A stretch of 38,669 nt of DNA from Candidatus Aenigmatarchaeota archaeon. Lineage in GTDB: Archaea > Aenigmatarchaeota > Aenigmatarchaeia > QMZS01. The stretch spans positions 1 through 38,669 of the forward strand of contig JAUWTN010000003.1 of assembly GCA_030614705.1 (NCBI GenBank), given 5' to 3'. Shown piece after piece: positions 1-7,225 of the stretch (position 1 is its first letter; each line of letters begins with the position of its first letter). The notes below the pieces were generated by a model. The model saw only the letters and a program-made list of their open reading frames with translations. It made no database searches and was not told the origin of the DNA. The translations under genes were made by a program, and so were the position numbers.

Positions 1-249
1 GCAGATCCAACAAAAGATGAAAAAGCTGAATTCGTGGAAGAAATAAACAGAGATAACTGGGAAGAAATTAAGAAATATCTCGGATGTTCAGACGGGACGG
101 ATGTAACCGGGGGTATGATTCATAAAATTGAACAGGGAATTGAACTTGCAAAAGAAGGAGTTGAGATTGAAATCATTAATGGGCTGAAAGAAAGAAATCT
201 CAAAAAATGCTTGCTTGGTGAAAGAATTGGGACTTTGATTAAATGGTGA
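1..249 (+). CDS. Isopentenyl phosphate kinase, C-terminal part (5' end outside window)
   Basis: The reading frame is open from base 1, so the gene begins before the window; about 82 C-terminal residues are visible. They show the end of an amino-acid-kinase fold: an ADP pair followed by a helix, then DVTGGMIHKIEQG and a closing GERIGTLI. The DVTGGM..K pattern and the GT-I ending are typical of archaeal isopentenyl phosphate kinase, which phosphorylates isopentenyl phosphate to isopentenyl diphosphate in the cytoplasm. It is the last kinase of the archaeal mevalonate route, and the next genes encode the preceding steps, which strengthens the call. Another amino-acid kinase (for example glutamate 5-kinase or a fosfomycin-resistance-type kinase) cannot be excluded from the C-terminus alone. 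Confidence 0.8.
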   Translation, partial: ADPTKDEKAEFVEEINRDNWEEIKKYLGCSDGTDVTGGMIHKIEQGIELAKEGVEIEIINGLKERNLKKCLLGERIGTLIKW

Positions 250-307
250 ATTATAGATCTATTGAATATAAAATATTATAATCCATGAAATTACTAAAAT
301 AAGTTAC

Positions 308-353
308 TCGGCAAATGACGAAGTGCATTTCGACATATTTAAAAAGTTTTTTT
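308..353 (+). terminator. Possible hairpin plus T-run terminator after the kinase gene
   Basis: Short complementary arms TCG..AAATG and CATTT..CGA (308-317 and 326-333, with a two-base GC bulge) enclose an 8-base loop, and a run of seven T follows at 347-353. Archaeal termination mainly depends on the T-run. The rest of the 115-base gap shows no gene. Confidence 0.3.
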
Positions 354-364
354 GAAATATTTCA

Positions 365-583
365 ATGGTGGATTTAAATGAATATAAAGCTCAAAAAATA
401 GATGAACTGCTTGGGGTCAATCCAAGATATCTAAACGAAGTGCCTATATTGAGTCAATGGGGTCTGGATGCAATAAAAACAGCGGAAGGGATTTTAGGAA
501 CTTCTTATAAATCTATGGAAGAATTAACTAAAGACCTAAAAAAATTAAAGTCTGATGTGGAAGACTATCTTCTTTGGGATTAA
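365..583 (+). CDS. Small acidic hypothetical protein, 72 aa
   Basis: I do not recognise a family. The product is a short soluble, probably mostly helical protein with a charged C-terminal helix (EELTKDLKKLKSDVEDYLL) and no signal peptide, membrane segment or cysteine motif. The ATG at 365 is the first start in the frame, and the coding sequence ends 20 bases before the most likely start of the decarboxylase gene, so the two are probably co-transcribed. Its place between two mevalonate-pathway genes may be informative or accidental; nothing in the sequence tells which. It could be a spurious ORF, but its length, codon usage and position favour a real small gene. Confidence 0.5.
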   Translation: MVDLNEYKAQKIDELLGVNPRYLNEVPILSQWGLDAIKTAEGILGTSYKSMEELTKDLKKLKSDVEDYLLWD

Positions 584-603
584 TTTTAAAAATAAGATAT
601 AAT

Positions 604-1893
604 ATGAGGAATTATTTAGAAACTGAAAAAATAAGGGAAATAAAAAAAGAAGTTTCTATTGACTATGAACTTTCTTCCCTTTGCGCCAAAATTGAAGATA
701 AACCAACAATAATCAAACTGAAAGAATATCCAAATGTAAAAGCAGTTGTTGGTCTCTGCGGAAACAGGGATTCCCTTGCAAAAGGAGTTGGAACCACAAA
801 AGAAGAATTAATTTTTAAGATTTCAAAATCAATGGATAAACAGGGGGAACTTTCTGTTTTGGATAACGCACCTTTTCTTGAAAATAAAATAGAAAAACCT
901 GATATTATAAAACACATTCCTGTACCAATTTTTTACAGGGAAAAAGAAAGAAAATATTTTTCATCATCTATGGTAATTGCGAAAAACAAAGAAACCGGAA
1001 AACAGAATATGTCATTTCACAGAATGATGTATCTTGGAGAAAACAGGTTTTCAATTAGGATTACTCCGCGACATCTATATGAATTATTCAACAAAGAATC
1101 CGGTGATTTGGAAGTTGCTGTTGTTATTGGAGTTCATCCCGCTATTGAAATCGCAGCAGCAACATCTTACACCTCGGATTTTGAAGAACTTAAATTTGCA
1201 TCAACTTTATTGGGCGGACTTAAAGTAACCAAAGTCGGCAATTTATTTGTGCCTTCGGAATCTGAAATTGTTTTGCACGGAAGAATAACAAAAAAACTTG
1301 CTGAAGAAGGACCTTTTGTTGATTTAACCGGAACAACAGATATTGAAAGAGAGCAAAATGTTTTTGAATGCGATACTCTATATCATCGGAATGAACCTTA
1401 TTTCAGGGTTATTATTCCCGGGGGACTGGAACACAGAATATTAATGGGTGTGCCTCAGGAACCAAGAATGTATAAAATTATATCAAACACAGTTCCCACA
1501 ATTAAAAATGTTTGTTTAACCGAAGGAGGCTGCTGCTGGCTTCATGGTGTTGTCTCAATCAAGAAGAGAAAAGAAGGTGATGGCAAAAATGCTATTCTTG
1601 CGGCTCTTGCGGCCCACCCCTCAATGAAAAGAGTTGTTGTTGTTGATGAAGATATTGATATTTTTAATCCTCTTGATGTTGAGTGGGCAATTACCACAAG
1701 ATTTCAGCCAGACAGGGATTTAGTTATTGTTCCGGGAGCAAGAGGCTCAAGTCTTGACCCATCCTCTGATTTGGAAAAACACACAACTTCAAAGTGGGGT
1801 TTAGATGCAACAAAACCTCTTGATAAAGATGGAAAATTATTTGAGAAAACTGAACTGCCTTTGGAGTTAAAGAAAGAGGATTATTTGGAATAA
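604..1893 (+). CDS. UbiD-family decarboxylase, probable anhydromevalonate phosphate decarboxylase
   Basis: This is a full-length archaeal UbiD-family protein, 429 residues from ATG 604. A TTG at 574 would add ten residues but would overlap the upstream gene, so ATG is preferred. Family hallmarks are GVHPAIEIAAATS, the VPSESEIVLHGRI strand, LAEEGPFVDLTG with the conserved acidic residue of the active site, and a late VVVVDEDIDIFNPLDVEWAI segment. UbiD enzymes use prenylated FMN made by UbiX. In the archaeal mevalonate pathway a UbiD homologue converts trans-anhydromevalonate 5-phosphate to isopentenyl phosphate. Here it lies with isopentenyl phosphate kinase, both phosphomevalonate dehydratase subunits, UbiX and mevalonate kinase, so this substrate is much more likely than an aromatic acid. 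The substrate assignment is inference from context. Confidence 0.88.
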   Translation: MRNYLETEKIREIKKEVSIDYELSSLCAKIEDKPTIIKLKEYPNVKAVVGLCGNRDSLAKGVGTTKEELIFKISKSMDKQGELSVLDNAPFLENKIEKPDIIKHIPVPIFYREKERKYFSSSMVIAKNKETGKQNMSFHRMMYLGENRFSIRITPRHLYELFNKESGDLEVAVVIGVHPAIEIAAATSYTSDFEELKFASTLLGGLKVTKVGNLFVPSESEIVLHGRITKKLAEEGPFVDLTGTTDIEREQNVFECDTLYHRNEPYFRVIIPGGLEHRILMGVPQEPRMYKIISNTVPTIKNVCLTEGGCCWLHGVVSIKKRKEGDGKNAILAALAAHPSMKRVVVVDEDIDIFNPLDVEWAITTRFQPDRDLVIVPGARGSSLDPSSDLEKHTTSKWGLDATKPLDKDGKLFEKTELPLELKKEDYLE

Positions 1894-1895
1894 AC

Positions 1896-2477
1896 TTATT
1901 TCTCAAGAAATATTATTTTATAATTTTTGCCATAGAATTTTTCAGTAAATAATTTTAAAATATTTTTATTTTTTACATAAATAACTGGTGGAAATAGATC
2001 TCTTGAATTTCGGTTATTTATAGAAGCAGATTCTGGTAAAATAAGAATGAAATCGAGATTATTTTCAAATATTTTGGATTTTGTAATGAAACCTTTGTCC
2101 CCAACCAAATTTCCTATTTTTGAAAGAAAATTAAACAATAGGGTATAAAAAATAACACCACCGAGGTAATAATTTTGATAATCTATTTCATCTTTCTCAA
2201 TGATATGATTAACCGCTTTTAGTAATTTTGATAATATTTTGTTTTCTGTTATAATGGTATGGCTGTCTATTCCAGAATCCAAACTTGTAACTTCGATTAA
2301 TATTTTCTCATCATCTATTCTAAAATCAAATGTTTTCTTATCCTTTCTTTCGGGTATTTTTACCGCCTGACCTATTGGTTTAAAAATTTCAATAATTTCA
2401 TCTTCATTTGAAGGTGATAATATTTTAGTTTTCTGGAAATCTTCATATTTTTTAAGTTTCTCTAAATCAACTTTCAT
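1896..2477 (-). CDS. Hypothetical protein with possible PD-(D/E)xK nuclease-like core, 193 aa
   Basis: The family is not recognised. The central part reads TFDFRIDDEKILIEVTSLDS: an acidic residue on one strand, then a strand carrying E-V-T. This resembles the D...(E/D)xK/T core of restriction-endonuclease-like folds, where Thr may replace Lys. An amphipathic N-terminal helix precedes it, and a hydrophobic stretch (GGVIFYTLLFNFL) and a C-terminal strand (YKIIFLEK) follow. There is no signal peptide. It lies on the opposite strand inside the mevalonate cluster, tail to tail with the decarboxylase gene (2 bases apart) and divergent from the dehydratase gene (23 bases). The family assignment is a guess from one motif; that it is a real gene is much safer. 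Confidence 0.6.
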   Translation of the reverse strand: MKVDLEKLKKYEDFQKTKILSPSNEDEIIEIFKPIGQAVKIPERKDKKTFDFRIDDEKILIEVTSLDSGIDSHTIITENKILSKLLKAVNHIIEKDEIDYQNYYLGGVIFYTLLFNFLSKIGNLVGDKGFITKSKIFENNLDFILILPESASINNRNSRDLFPPVIYVKNKNILKLFTEKFYGKNYKIIFLEK

Positions 2478-2500
2478 AAAATACTAAAATACAATTAATT

Positions 2501-3697
2501 ATGTACCTGACAAATGAAGAAGAATTAATGCTTAAAGGAAGACAGGGGGCTGTTGTGGGGAAATGCATGAAACTGCTTGTTCGGCTTGGCGAGATTTACG
2601 GGGCAGATAAAATGATAAATATTTCATCCTCGCAGGCATCAGGGGTTTCCTATAAATCAATCGGTGATCCGGGTCTTGAGTTTCTTAATGGATTTGCTGA
2701 TGAAGGGGCGAAAGTTAGAGTGCCCACATTTCTTAATCCCGCGGGAATGGATCTTGAAAACTGGAAAGAACTTGGAATCTCCGAAACATTTGCGAAAAAG
2801 CAAATGGAAATAATTTCAGCATTCAGGAAAATGAATGTTGTAACAACCTGTTCATGTACGCCTTATTTATTTGGCAATCTTCCTGGATTTGGAGAACACC
2901 TTGCGTGGAGCGAGTCTTCTGCAGTGTCATTTGCGAATTCTGTAATAGGGGCGAGGACAAACAGGGAAGGAGGTCCCTCAGCACTGGCTGCAGGAATCAC
3001 AGGAAGAACTGCAAATTATGGGCTTCATCTTGAAGAAAACAGGAAGCCGGATTTCTTGATAAATTTAAGTGTTGATTTGAAAACAAGTTCTGATTTTGGG
3101 GCTCTTGGGTATTTTATCGGGAAAATTGTGAAAAACAAAATTCCTTTTTTTGAAGGAATCAAAGAATGCAACACAGATAATTTAAAATTCCTTGGGGCTG
3201 CAATGGCTGCGTCAGGGGCTGTTGCTTTATATCACGTTAAAGATAAAACTCCGGAAGCAAAAAATTATGAATCAATTGCTAACACACTTGAAAAAATTGA
3301 ATACTCAGCAGAAGATTTGAAAAAAAGTTATGAAGAACTTACAGACAGTTCTGAACCTGATTTAATTGTTATTGGTTGTCCACACGCATCAATTTCCGAG
3401 ATAGAACTTCTTGCGGAAAAGTTGAAAAATAAAAAACTTGAAAAAGAATTCTGGGTATGCACCTCAAAGTCCATAAAAACCTGGGCGGACAGGATGGGTT
3501 ACACAAAGATAATTAATGATGCTGGGGCAAAGATTGTGTGCGATACCTGCATGGTTGTTTCCCCTCTTGAAGAAACTGATTATAAATGCATTGGAACAAA
3601 TTCAGGGAAAGCCGCAAAATACATTCCGGGATTTTGCAAAAAGAAAGTATTTTTTGGGGATTTAAACACTTTGATTGAAAAAGGTTTAGGAAAATGA
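2501..3697 (+). CDS. Phosphomevalonate dehydratase large subunit (aconitase X catalytic domain)
   Basis: The 398-residue product matches the aconitase X large subunit: an N-terminal LTNEEELMLKGRQG, GVSYKSIGDPGLEFL, a TCSCTPYL segment (C117 and C119), REGGPSALAAGITGRT, and later VIGCPHAS and CDTCMVVSP with further cysteines that could bind the iron-sulfur cluster. In archaea this protein pairs with the small swivel subunit to dehydrate mevalonate 5-phosphate to trans-anhydromevalonate 5-phosphate. The other aconitase X reaction, on cis-3-hydroxy-L-proline, is unlikely because neighbours carry the next and previous mevalonate steps. The small subunit overlaps its stop codon (ATGA), indicating translational coupling. 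The start ATG 2501 fits the family's N-terminus. Confidence 0.92.
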   Translation: MYLTNEEELMLKGRQGAVVGKCMKLLVRLGEIYGADKMINISSSQASGVSYKSIGDPGLEFLNGFADEGAKVRVPTFLNPAGMDLENWKELGISETFAKKQMEIISAFRKMNVVTTCSCTPYLFGNLPGFGEHLAWSESSAVSFANSVIGARTNREGGPSALAAGITGRTANYGLHLEENRKPDFLINLSVDLKTSSDFGALGYFIGKIVKNKIPFFEGIKECNTDNLKFLGAAMAASGAVALYHVKDKTPEAKNYESIANTLEKIEYSAEDLKKSYEELTDSSEPDLIVIGCPHASISEIELLAEKLKNKKLEKEFWVCTSKSIKTWADRMGYTKIINDAGAKIVCDTCMVVSPLEETDYKCIGTNSGKAAKYIPGFCKKKVFFGDLNTLIEKGLGK

Positions 3698-4095
3698 GAG
3701 CAATAAAAACGAGGGGGATTTCAGAAGGAACTGGAAAAGGGGAGCTTATAATTTTGAAAGAACCTTTTGGGTTCTACGGGAACATTGACCCGAAAACAGG
3801 AATCATAATTGAAAAAGGAAATCCTCTTGAAGGGGTCTGCATAAAAGACAAGATTTTTGTTTTTCCAAATGGGAAAGGAAGCACAGTTGGGTCTTATGTG
3901 ATTTACGGACTGAAAAAGAATGGGGTTGCTCCATCCGCAATAATCAATCTTGAAACAGAAACCATTGTTGCAACCGGGGTAATTTTAGCGGGGATTCCCT
4001 GCGTTGATAAACCAGATGAAAACATTATTGAAACACTGAAAGATGGTGATGTTGTTGAAGTTGACGGGGATAAAGGAGAGATTAGAATATTATAA
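3694..4095 (+). CDS. Phosphomevalonate dehydratase small subunit (aconitase X swivel domain)
   Basis: The 133-residue product is the swivel domain of aconitase X, formerly DUF126. Recognisable parts are the opening GISEGTGKGELIILKEP, the signature PNGKGSTVGSYVIYGL with the conserved serines of the active site, and ILAGIPCVDKP. It completes the active site of the large subunit encoded immediately upstream; the genes overlap by four bases (ATGA). Length and domain content are normal for a separately encoded archaeal small subunit. It ends 59 bases before the convergent membrane-protein gene, in an AT-rich gap without other features. Confidence 0.92.
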   Translation: MRAIKTRGISEGTGKGELIILKEPFGFYGNIDPKTGIIIEKGNPLEGVCIKDKIFVFPNGKGSTVGSYVIYGLKKNGVAPSAIINLETETIVATGVILAGIPCVDKPDENIIETLKDGDVVEVDGDKGEIRIL

Positions 4096-4154
4096 ACAAA
4101 ATAGTAAAAAATAGAAACTTTATTTCAGTAAATATTTAACAATTAACTTAAAAA

Positions 4155-4883
4155 TTATCTGTTTCTAAGTTTAGCCAACAATCTTAAGATTTCAAGATAC
4201 AGCCAGATTAAAGTAACCATCAATCCAAAAGCTCCGTACCATTCCATATATTTTGGGGCTTTGGCTTTTGCCCCGCTTTCAATAAAATCAAAATCCAGAA
4301 CCAAATTTAATGAAGCAATAACTATTACAACCAGACTAAATCCAATTCCTATCAAACCGCTTCCATGTATATAAGGCACACTCATTCCAAAAATACCCAG
4401 CACAAAAGTAAGAATGTATATTAAAAAAACAGCTCCTGTGGCTGCGACAACCCCCAGTCTGAAATTCTCAGTTACTTTTATCAATCTTGATTTATAAGCT
4501 GTAAGCAGACAAAAAAGCGTGCCAAATGTCAACAATACCGCTTGAATTACTATTCCCGGATAGGCTTGCTCCATTATGGCTGAAATTGCCCCGAGAAACA
4601 ATCCTTCAAAAAGCGCATAAACAGGGGCAGTATAACCAGACAAATGTTTTTTGAAAATTGTTATTATCGCAGTTATGAGACCTCCAATTAACCCCACGAT
4701 TAAAAGAATTGAAAATAATTCTGGATGATTCCAGCTCCATATAGAAGTTGCTACTGTAAGCAATAATAAAAAATAGGTTTTGTTCACAGTTCCATTAATT
4801 GTCATTGCTCGTTTTGAAGAAGAAAAACCTTCTCTTGAAAATACCTTATCATTCTTTAAAACTGGATTTCCGGAACGCATCAT
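4155..4883 (-). CDS. Bax inhibitor-1 / YccA-like seven-helix membrane protein
   Basis: The 242-residue product has about seven hydrophobic segments after a soluble N-terminal tail of roughly 30 residues. Segments such as SGYTAPVYALFEGLFLGAISA and the closing LDFDFIESGAK..PKYMEWYGAFGLMVTLIWLYLEILRLL match bacterial and archaeal Bax-inhibitor-1-like (YccA/TMBIM) proteins, which act as membrane ion (calcium) leak channels in characterised members. The conserved acidic residues in the last helices (DFDFIESGA) are present. Two ATG codons stand in tandem at the start (4883 and 4880); either may be used. The gene diverges from ubiX with 65 bases between them and has no evident link to isoprenoid synthesis. 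Confidence 0.85.
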   Translation of the reverse strand: MMRSGNPVLKNDKVFSREGFSSSKRAMTINGTVNKTYFLLLLTVATSIWSWNHPELFSILLIVGLIGGLITAIITIFKKHLSGYTAPVYALFEGLFLGAISAIMEQAYPGIVIQAVLLTFGTLFCLLTAYKSRLIKVTENFRLGVVAATGAVFLIYILTFVLGIFGMSVPYIHGSGLIGIGFSLVVIVIASLNLVLDFDFIESGAKAKAPKYMEWYGAFGLMVTLIWLYLEILRLLAKLRNR

Positions 4884-4917
4884 TATTATATAAGGTAAAA
4901 CTAAAAGATTGTAAGGA

Positions 4918-4931
4918 ATTTATTATAAATT
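4918..4931 (+). promoter_or_regulatory. TATA-like promoter element before ubiX
   Basis: The stretch TTTATTATAAAT is centred about 25 bases upstream of ATG 4949. That spacing is the usual archaeal TATA-to-transcription-start distance, so the ubiX mRNA may be leaderless. It also supports ATG 4949 over upstream in-frame starts. Confidence 0.45.
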
Positions 4932-4948
4932 CGTTTCCAGTTCATATT

Positions 4949-5506
4949 ATGACAAAAACCTATATTGTTGGGATTACAGGAGCAAGCGGAGTAATTATCG
5001 GGAAACGATTAGTTGAACTATTGTCAAAAGAAAATAAAGTTTATGTCATTATTTCAGATGCGGCAAAGCTGGTTGCAAAATATGAACTTAAGGAAGAAAT
5101 TAAATTTGAGAACTCAGAGAATATTATTGTTTACGGAGAAAAAGAATTTGACGCCAACATAGCATCAGGAAGTTTCAAAACCGAAGGCATGATAATTGCG
5201 CCCTGCACAATGAAAACCGTATCCGCAATTGCAAACGGATTCTCGCACAATTTAATTGCAAGGGCTGCGGATGTTTGCATAAAGGAAAAAAGAAAACTTG
5301 TTATTGTTCCCCGGGAAAATCCATTAAGCGAAATCCATCTTGAAAATTTATTAAAACTTGCAAGACTTAATGCTTATATTGTTCCACCATTAGTTCAGTT
5401 TTATTCCTCTGAAACAAAAGAAGAATTAATTGATTATATTTGCGGGAAAGTTTTTGATTGTTTTGGAATTGAACATGAATTGTATAAAGAATGGTCTGGA
5501 AATTGA
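4949..5506 (+). CDS. ubiX: Flavin prenyltransferase UbiX
   Basis: UbiX joins a dimethylallyl group to reduced FMN, producing the prenylated FMN cofactor needed by UbiD-type decarboxylases such as the one at 604-1893. The 185-residue protein begins TYIVGITGASGVIIGKRL, the family's nucleotide-binding N-terminus, and continues with APCTMKTVSAIANG and PRENPLSEIHLENLL, ending with the IVPPLVQFY segment that shapes the prenyl-phosphate site. The open frame extends about 50 codons further upstream, but that extension runs through the divergent neighbour's 5' end and lacks family similarity, so ATG 4949 is chosen. Position directly before mevalonate kinase (46-base gap) suggests joint expression. The enzyme consumes a product of the pathway whose decarboxylase it activates. 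Confidence 0.93.
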   Translation: MTKTYIVGITGASGVIIGKRLVELLSKENKVYVIISDAAKLVAKYELKEEIKFENSENIIVYGEKEFDANIASGSFKTEGMIIAPCTMKTVSAIANGFSHNLIARAADVCIKEKRKLVIVPRENPLSEIHLENLLKLARLNAYIVPPLVQFYSSETKEELIDYICGKVFDCFGIEHELYKEWSGN

Positions 5507-5552
5507 TTGTAAATATGCAAAAAGAATCCCTTAGAAAGAAAATTAATTAATT

Positions 5553-6506
5553 ATGATACAAACATCTGCCCCGGGAAATATTTTCCTTTTTGGAGAACAC
5601 GCTGTGGTTTATAACAGACCCGGAATTATCTCCGCAATAGGTTTAAGAACTTACTGCGAAATTGAAAAAAATGAAGATTCTCTTGTAAATATTTATTCTG
5701 ATGGTTACGGGGAATTCAGCGCAAAAATAGAAGACTTAAAACAAGTTGGCAATTACGCGGAAAGAATTGATTTAATCTGCGATTTGATTTCAACTTATTA
5801 CCGAAAATTTAAAATCAATGATGGTGTGACTTTAAAAATCACATCTGAGATTCCAAAAGATTCCGGGGGGATGAGTTCATCAACAGCGGTTTTGTGTTCG
5901 GTCTTTGAGGGTTTAAATAAAATATTTCAGAAAGTTGATAAAAAAGATTATTATGAATTTCTGCTTCCTTTCCAGAAAAAAATTCACGGTGGAAGTGCTT
6001 CAGGGGTTGAACTTTTCTCATCAACTTTCGGGGGTTATAATAAAGTAAGAATTGATCCGGTCAGATGCGAAAATCTTGGAGAACTTAAATTACCAATATT
6101 GATTGCGGATACTGAAATTGAAGCAAAAACTTCTGAGACAGTTCCTTATGTAAGGGCGGGATGGGAAAAAGACAAAAACAGTTATGAAGATATTTTTTAT
6201 CGCATCAGGCAACTTGTTGAAGAAGGAGAAAAAGCAATTAAAAATCATGACCTTGTTGTGCTTGGAAACCTGATGACAAAAAATCATGAAATTCTTGCAA
6301 AAGACCTCGGAGTATCTCATCCTAAACTGAACAAAATAGTAAAGATTGCCCTTGAAAACGGAGCTTATGGGGCAAAACTCTCCGGTGGGGGGAAAGGCGG
6401 GGCTGCGATTATTCTGGTCAGCAAAGATAAAGAAGATAAAATAATCGAAAAACTTGATTTCTGTAAAATCTATAAAACAGAGATTGGGGTTAATGGGTGC
6501 AAATAA
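5553..6506 (+). CDS. mvk: Mevalonate kinase (GHMP family)
   Basis: The product (317 residues) phosphorylates mevalonate to mevalonate 5-phosphate, the substrate of the dehydratase encoded upstream. Three GHMP-kinase motifs are visible: SAPGNIFLFGEHAVVY (residues 5-20), the ATP-binding PKDSGGMSSSTA (101-112), and AKLSGGGKGGAA near the C-terminus. The segment HGGSASGVELFSSTFGG (145-161) aligns with the family's SG(I/V)D..(S)T.GG active-site motif, but the catalytic Asp position reads Glu (residue 153). The ATP loop is also unusual, GGMSSS instead of GLGSSA. Mevalonate kinase is favoured over other GHMP kinases by the N-terminal GEHAVVY and by the neighbours. Two DUF116 genes follow on the same strand after 73 bases. 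Confidence 0.88.
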   Translation: MIQTSAPGNIFLFGEHAVVYNRPGIISAIGLRTYCEIEKNEDSLVNIYSDGYGEFSAKIEDLKQVGNYAERIDLICDLISTYYRKFKINDGVTLKITSEIPKDSGGMSSSTAVLCSVFEGLNKIFQKVDKKDYYEFLLPFQKKIHGGSASGVELFSSTFGGYNKVRIDPVRCENLGELKLPILIADTEIEAKTSETVPYVRAGWEKDKNSYEDIFYRIRQLVEEGEKAIKNHDLVVLGNLMTKNHEILAKDLGVSHPKLNKIVKIALENGAYGAKLSGGGKGGAAIILVSKDKEDKIIEKLDFCKIYKTEIGVNGCK

Positions 6507-6579
6507 TTCATCACAAAATACCTATTAATGCAATAAATCAGAATTACTGAAAAATTAAAGATTGATTCCTTTATAGATT

Positions 6580-7197
6580 ATGTCCTACTCTTTTGACTAT
6601 GATTTGGGGAAACTTCCAAGAGAATTTTTTAGAGAAATCGCTAAAATCGTTGATAATCAAAAACTGCACAGAAAAATGGGCGGGGTCTCAAAATTAATTG
6701 TTAAGAGATTTGGGGTTGATAATCTTCTTGGAATTCAGGTTGAAGATGCAATTTCAATTGTTGAAGATTTGATAGAAGTAAACCTCAACACTGCAATTAT
6801 CCGGGAAAAATTCAAAGGTGAAAAAGAAAAAGTTTTACTGTTGCCTCACTGCTGCAGGAAATATATGGACTCAAGATGCAAAGCAAAAGTTGAAGAAGAA
6901 GTTTCTTCTTATTTATGCGCGCACTGTTCAGAAGATTGTCTTGCAAATAAAGCAACAAAACTTGGGGAATCAAAAGGATACAAAGTATTCATCCTTCCAG
7001 GCGGGAGTTGCATTAAAAAAATTCTGGATAAAAGAAATTGTGAAGTGGTTTTTGCAATTGCATGTCCCGAAGAAATAACTATGTGCGTTGAACTTGTAGA
7101 AAGTAAAGGGAAATCCTGCATCGGAGTGCCCCTTACAAAAAACGGGTGCTCAAATACAAAATTCAGCTTGACAACCCTAAAAAAGGCTTTGGTATAG
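6580..7197 (+). CDS. DUF116 family cysteine-rich protein, copy 1
   Basis: The 205-residue protein belongs to DUF116, an archaeal and bacterial family of unknown function. Its N-terminal half is helical; its C-terminal half carries the cysteines: LPHCCRKY (C91, C92), C100, CAHC..DC (C113, C116, C120), GGSC (C144), C154, ACPEE (C162) and NGCSNT. This spacing suggests metal or iron-sulfur binding, which is inference. There is no signal peptide or membrane segment. A close paralogue starts 28 bases downstream; the two share the first dozen residues and well over half of the C-terminal positions, so they arose by tandem duplication. It ends with TAG, which shows that TAG is used as an ordinary stop in this genome. 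Confidence 0.85.
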   Translation: MSYSFDYDLGKLPREFFREIAKIVDNQKLHRKMGGVSKLIVKRFGVDNLLGIQVEDAISIVEDLIEVNLNTAIIREKFKGEKEKVLLLPHCCRKYMDSRCKAKVEEEVSSYLCAHCSEDCLANKATKLGESKGYKVFILPGGSCIKKILDKRNCEVVFAIACPEEITMCVELVESKGKSCIGVPLTKNGCSNTKFSLTTLKKALV

Positions 7198-7225
7198 AAA
7201 CAATAAAAATGAATACTACCTAATT

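Noticed and set aside
574-603. TTG start at 574 for the UbiD-type gene
   Set aside because: It would overlap the upstream small gene and adds ten residues unlike the family; ATG 604 gives the usual length.
4799-4948. 50-codon upstream extension of the ubiX frame
   Set aside because: It runs through the 5' end of the divergent membrane-protein gene and has no similarity to UbiX; the TATA element fits ATG 4949.
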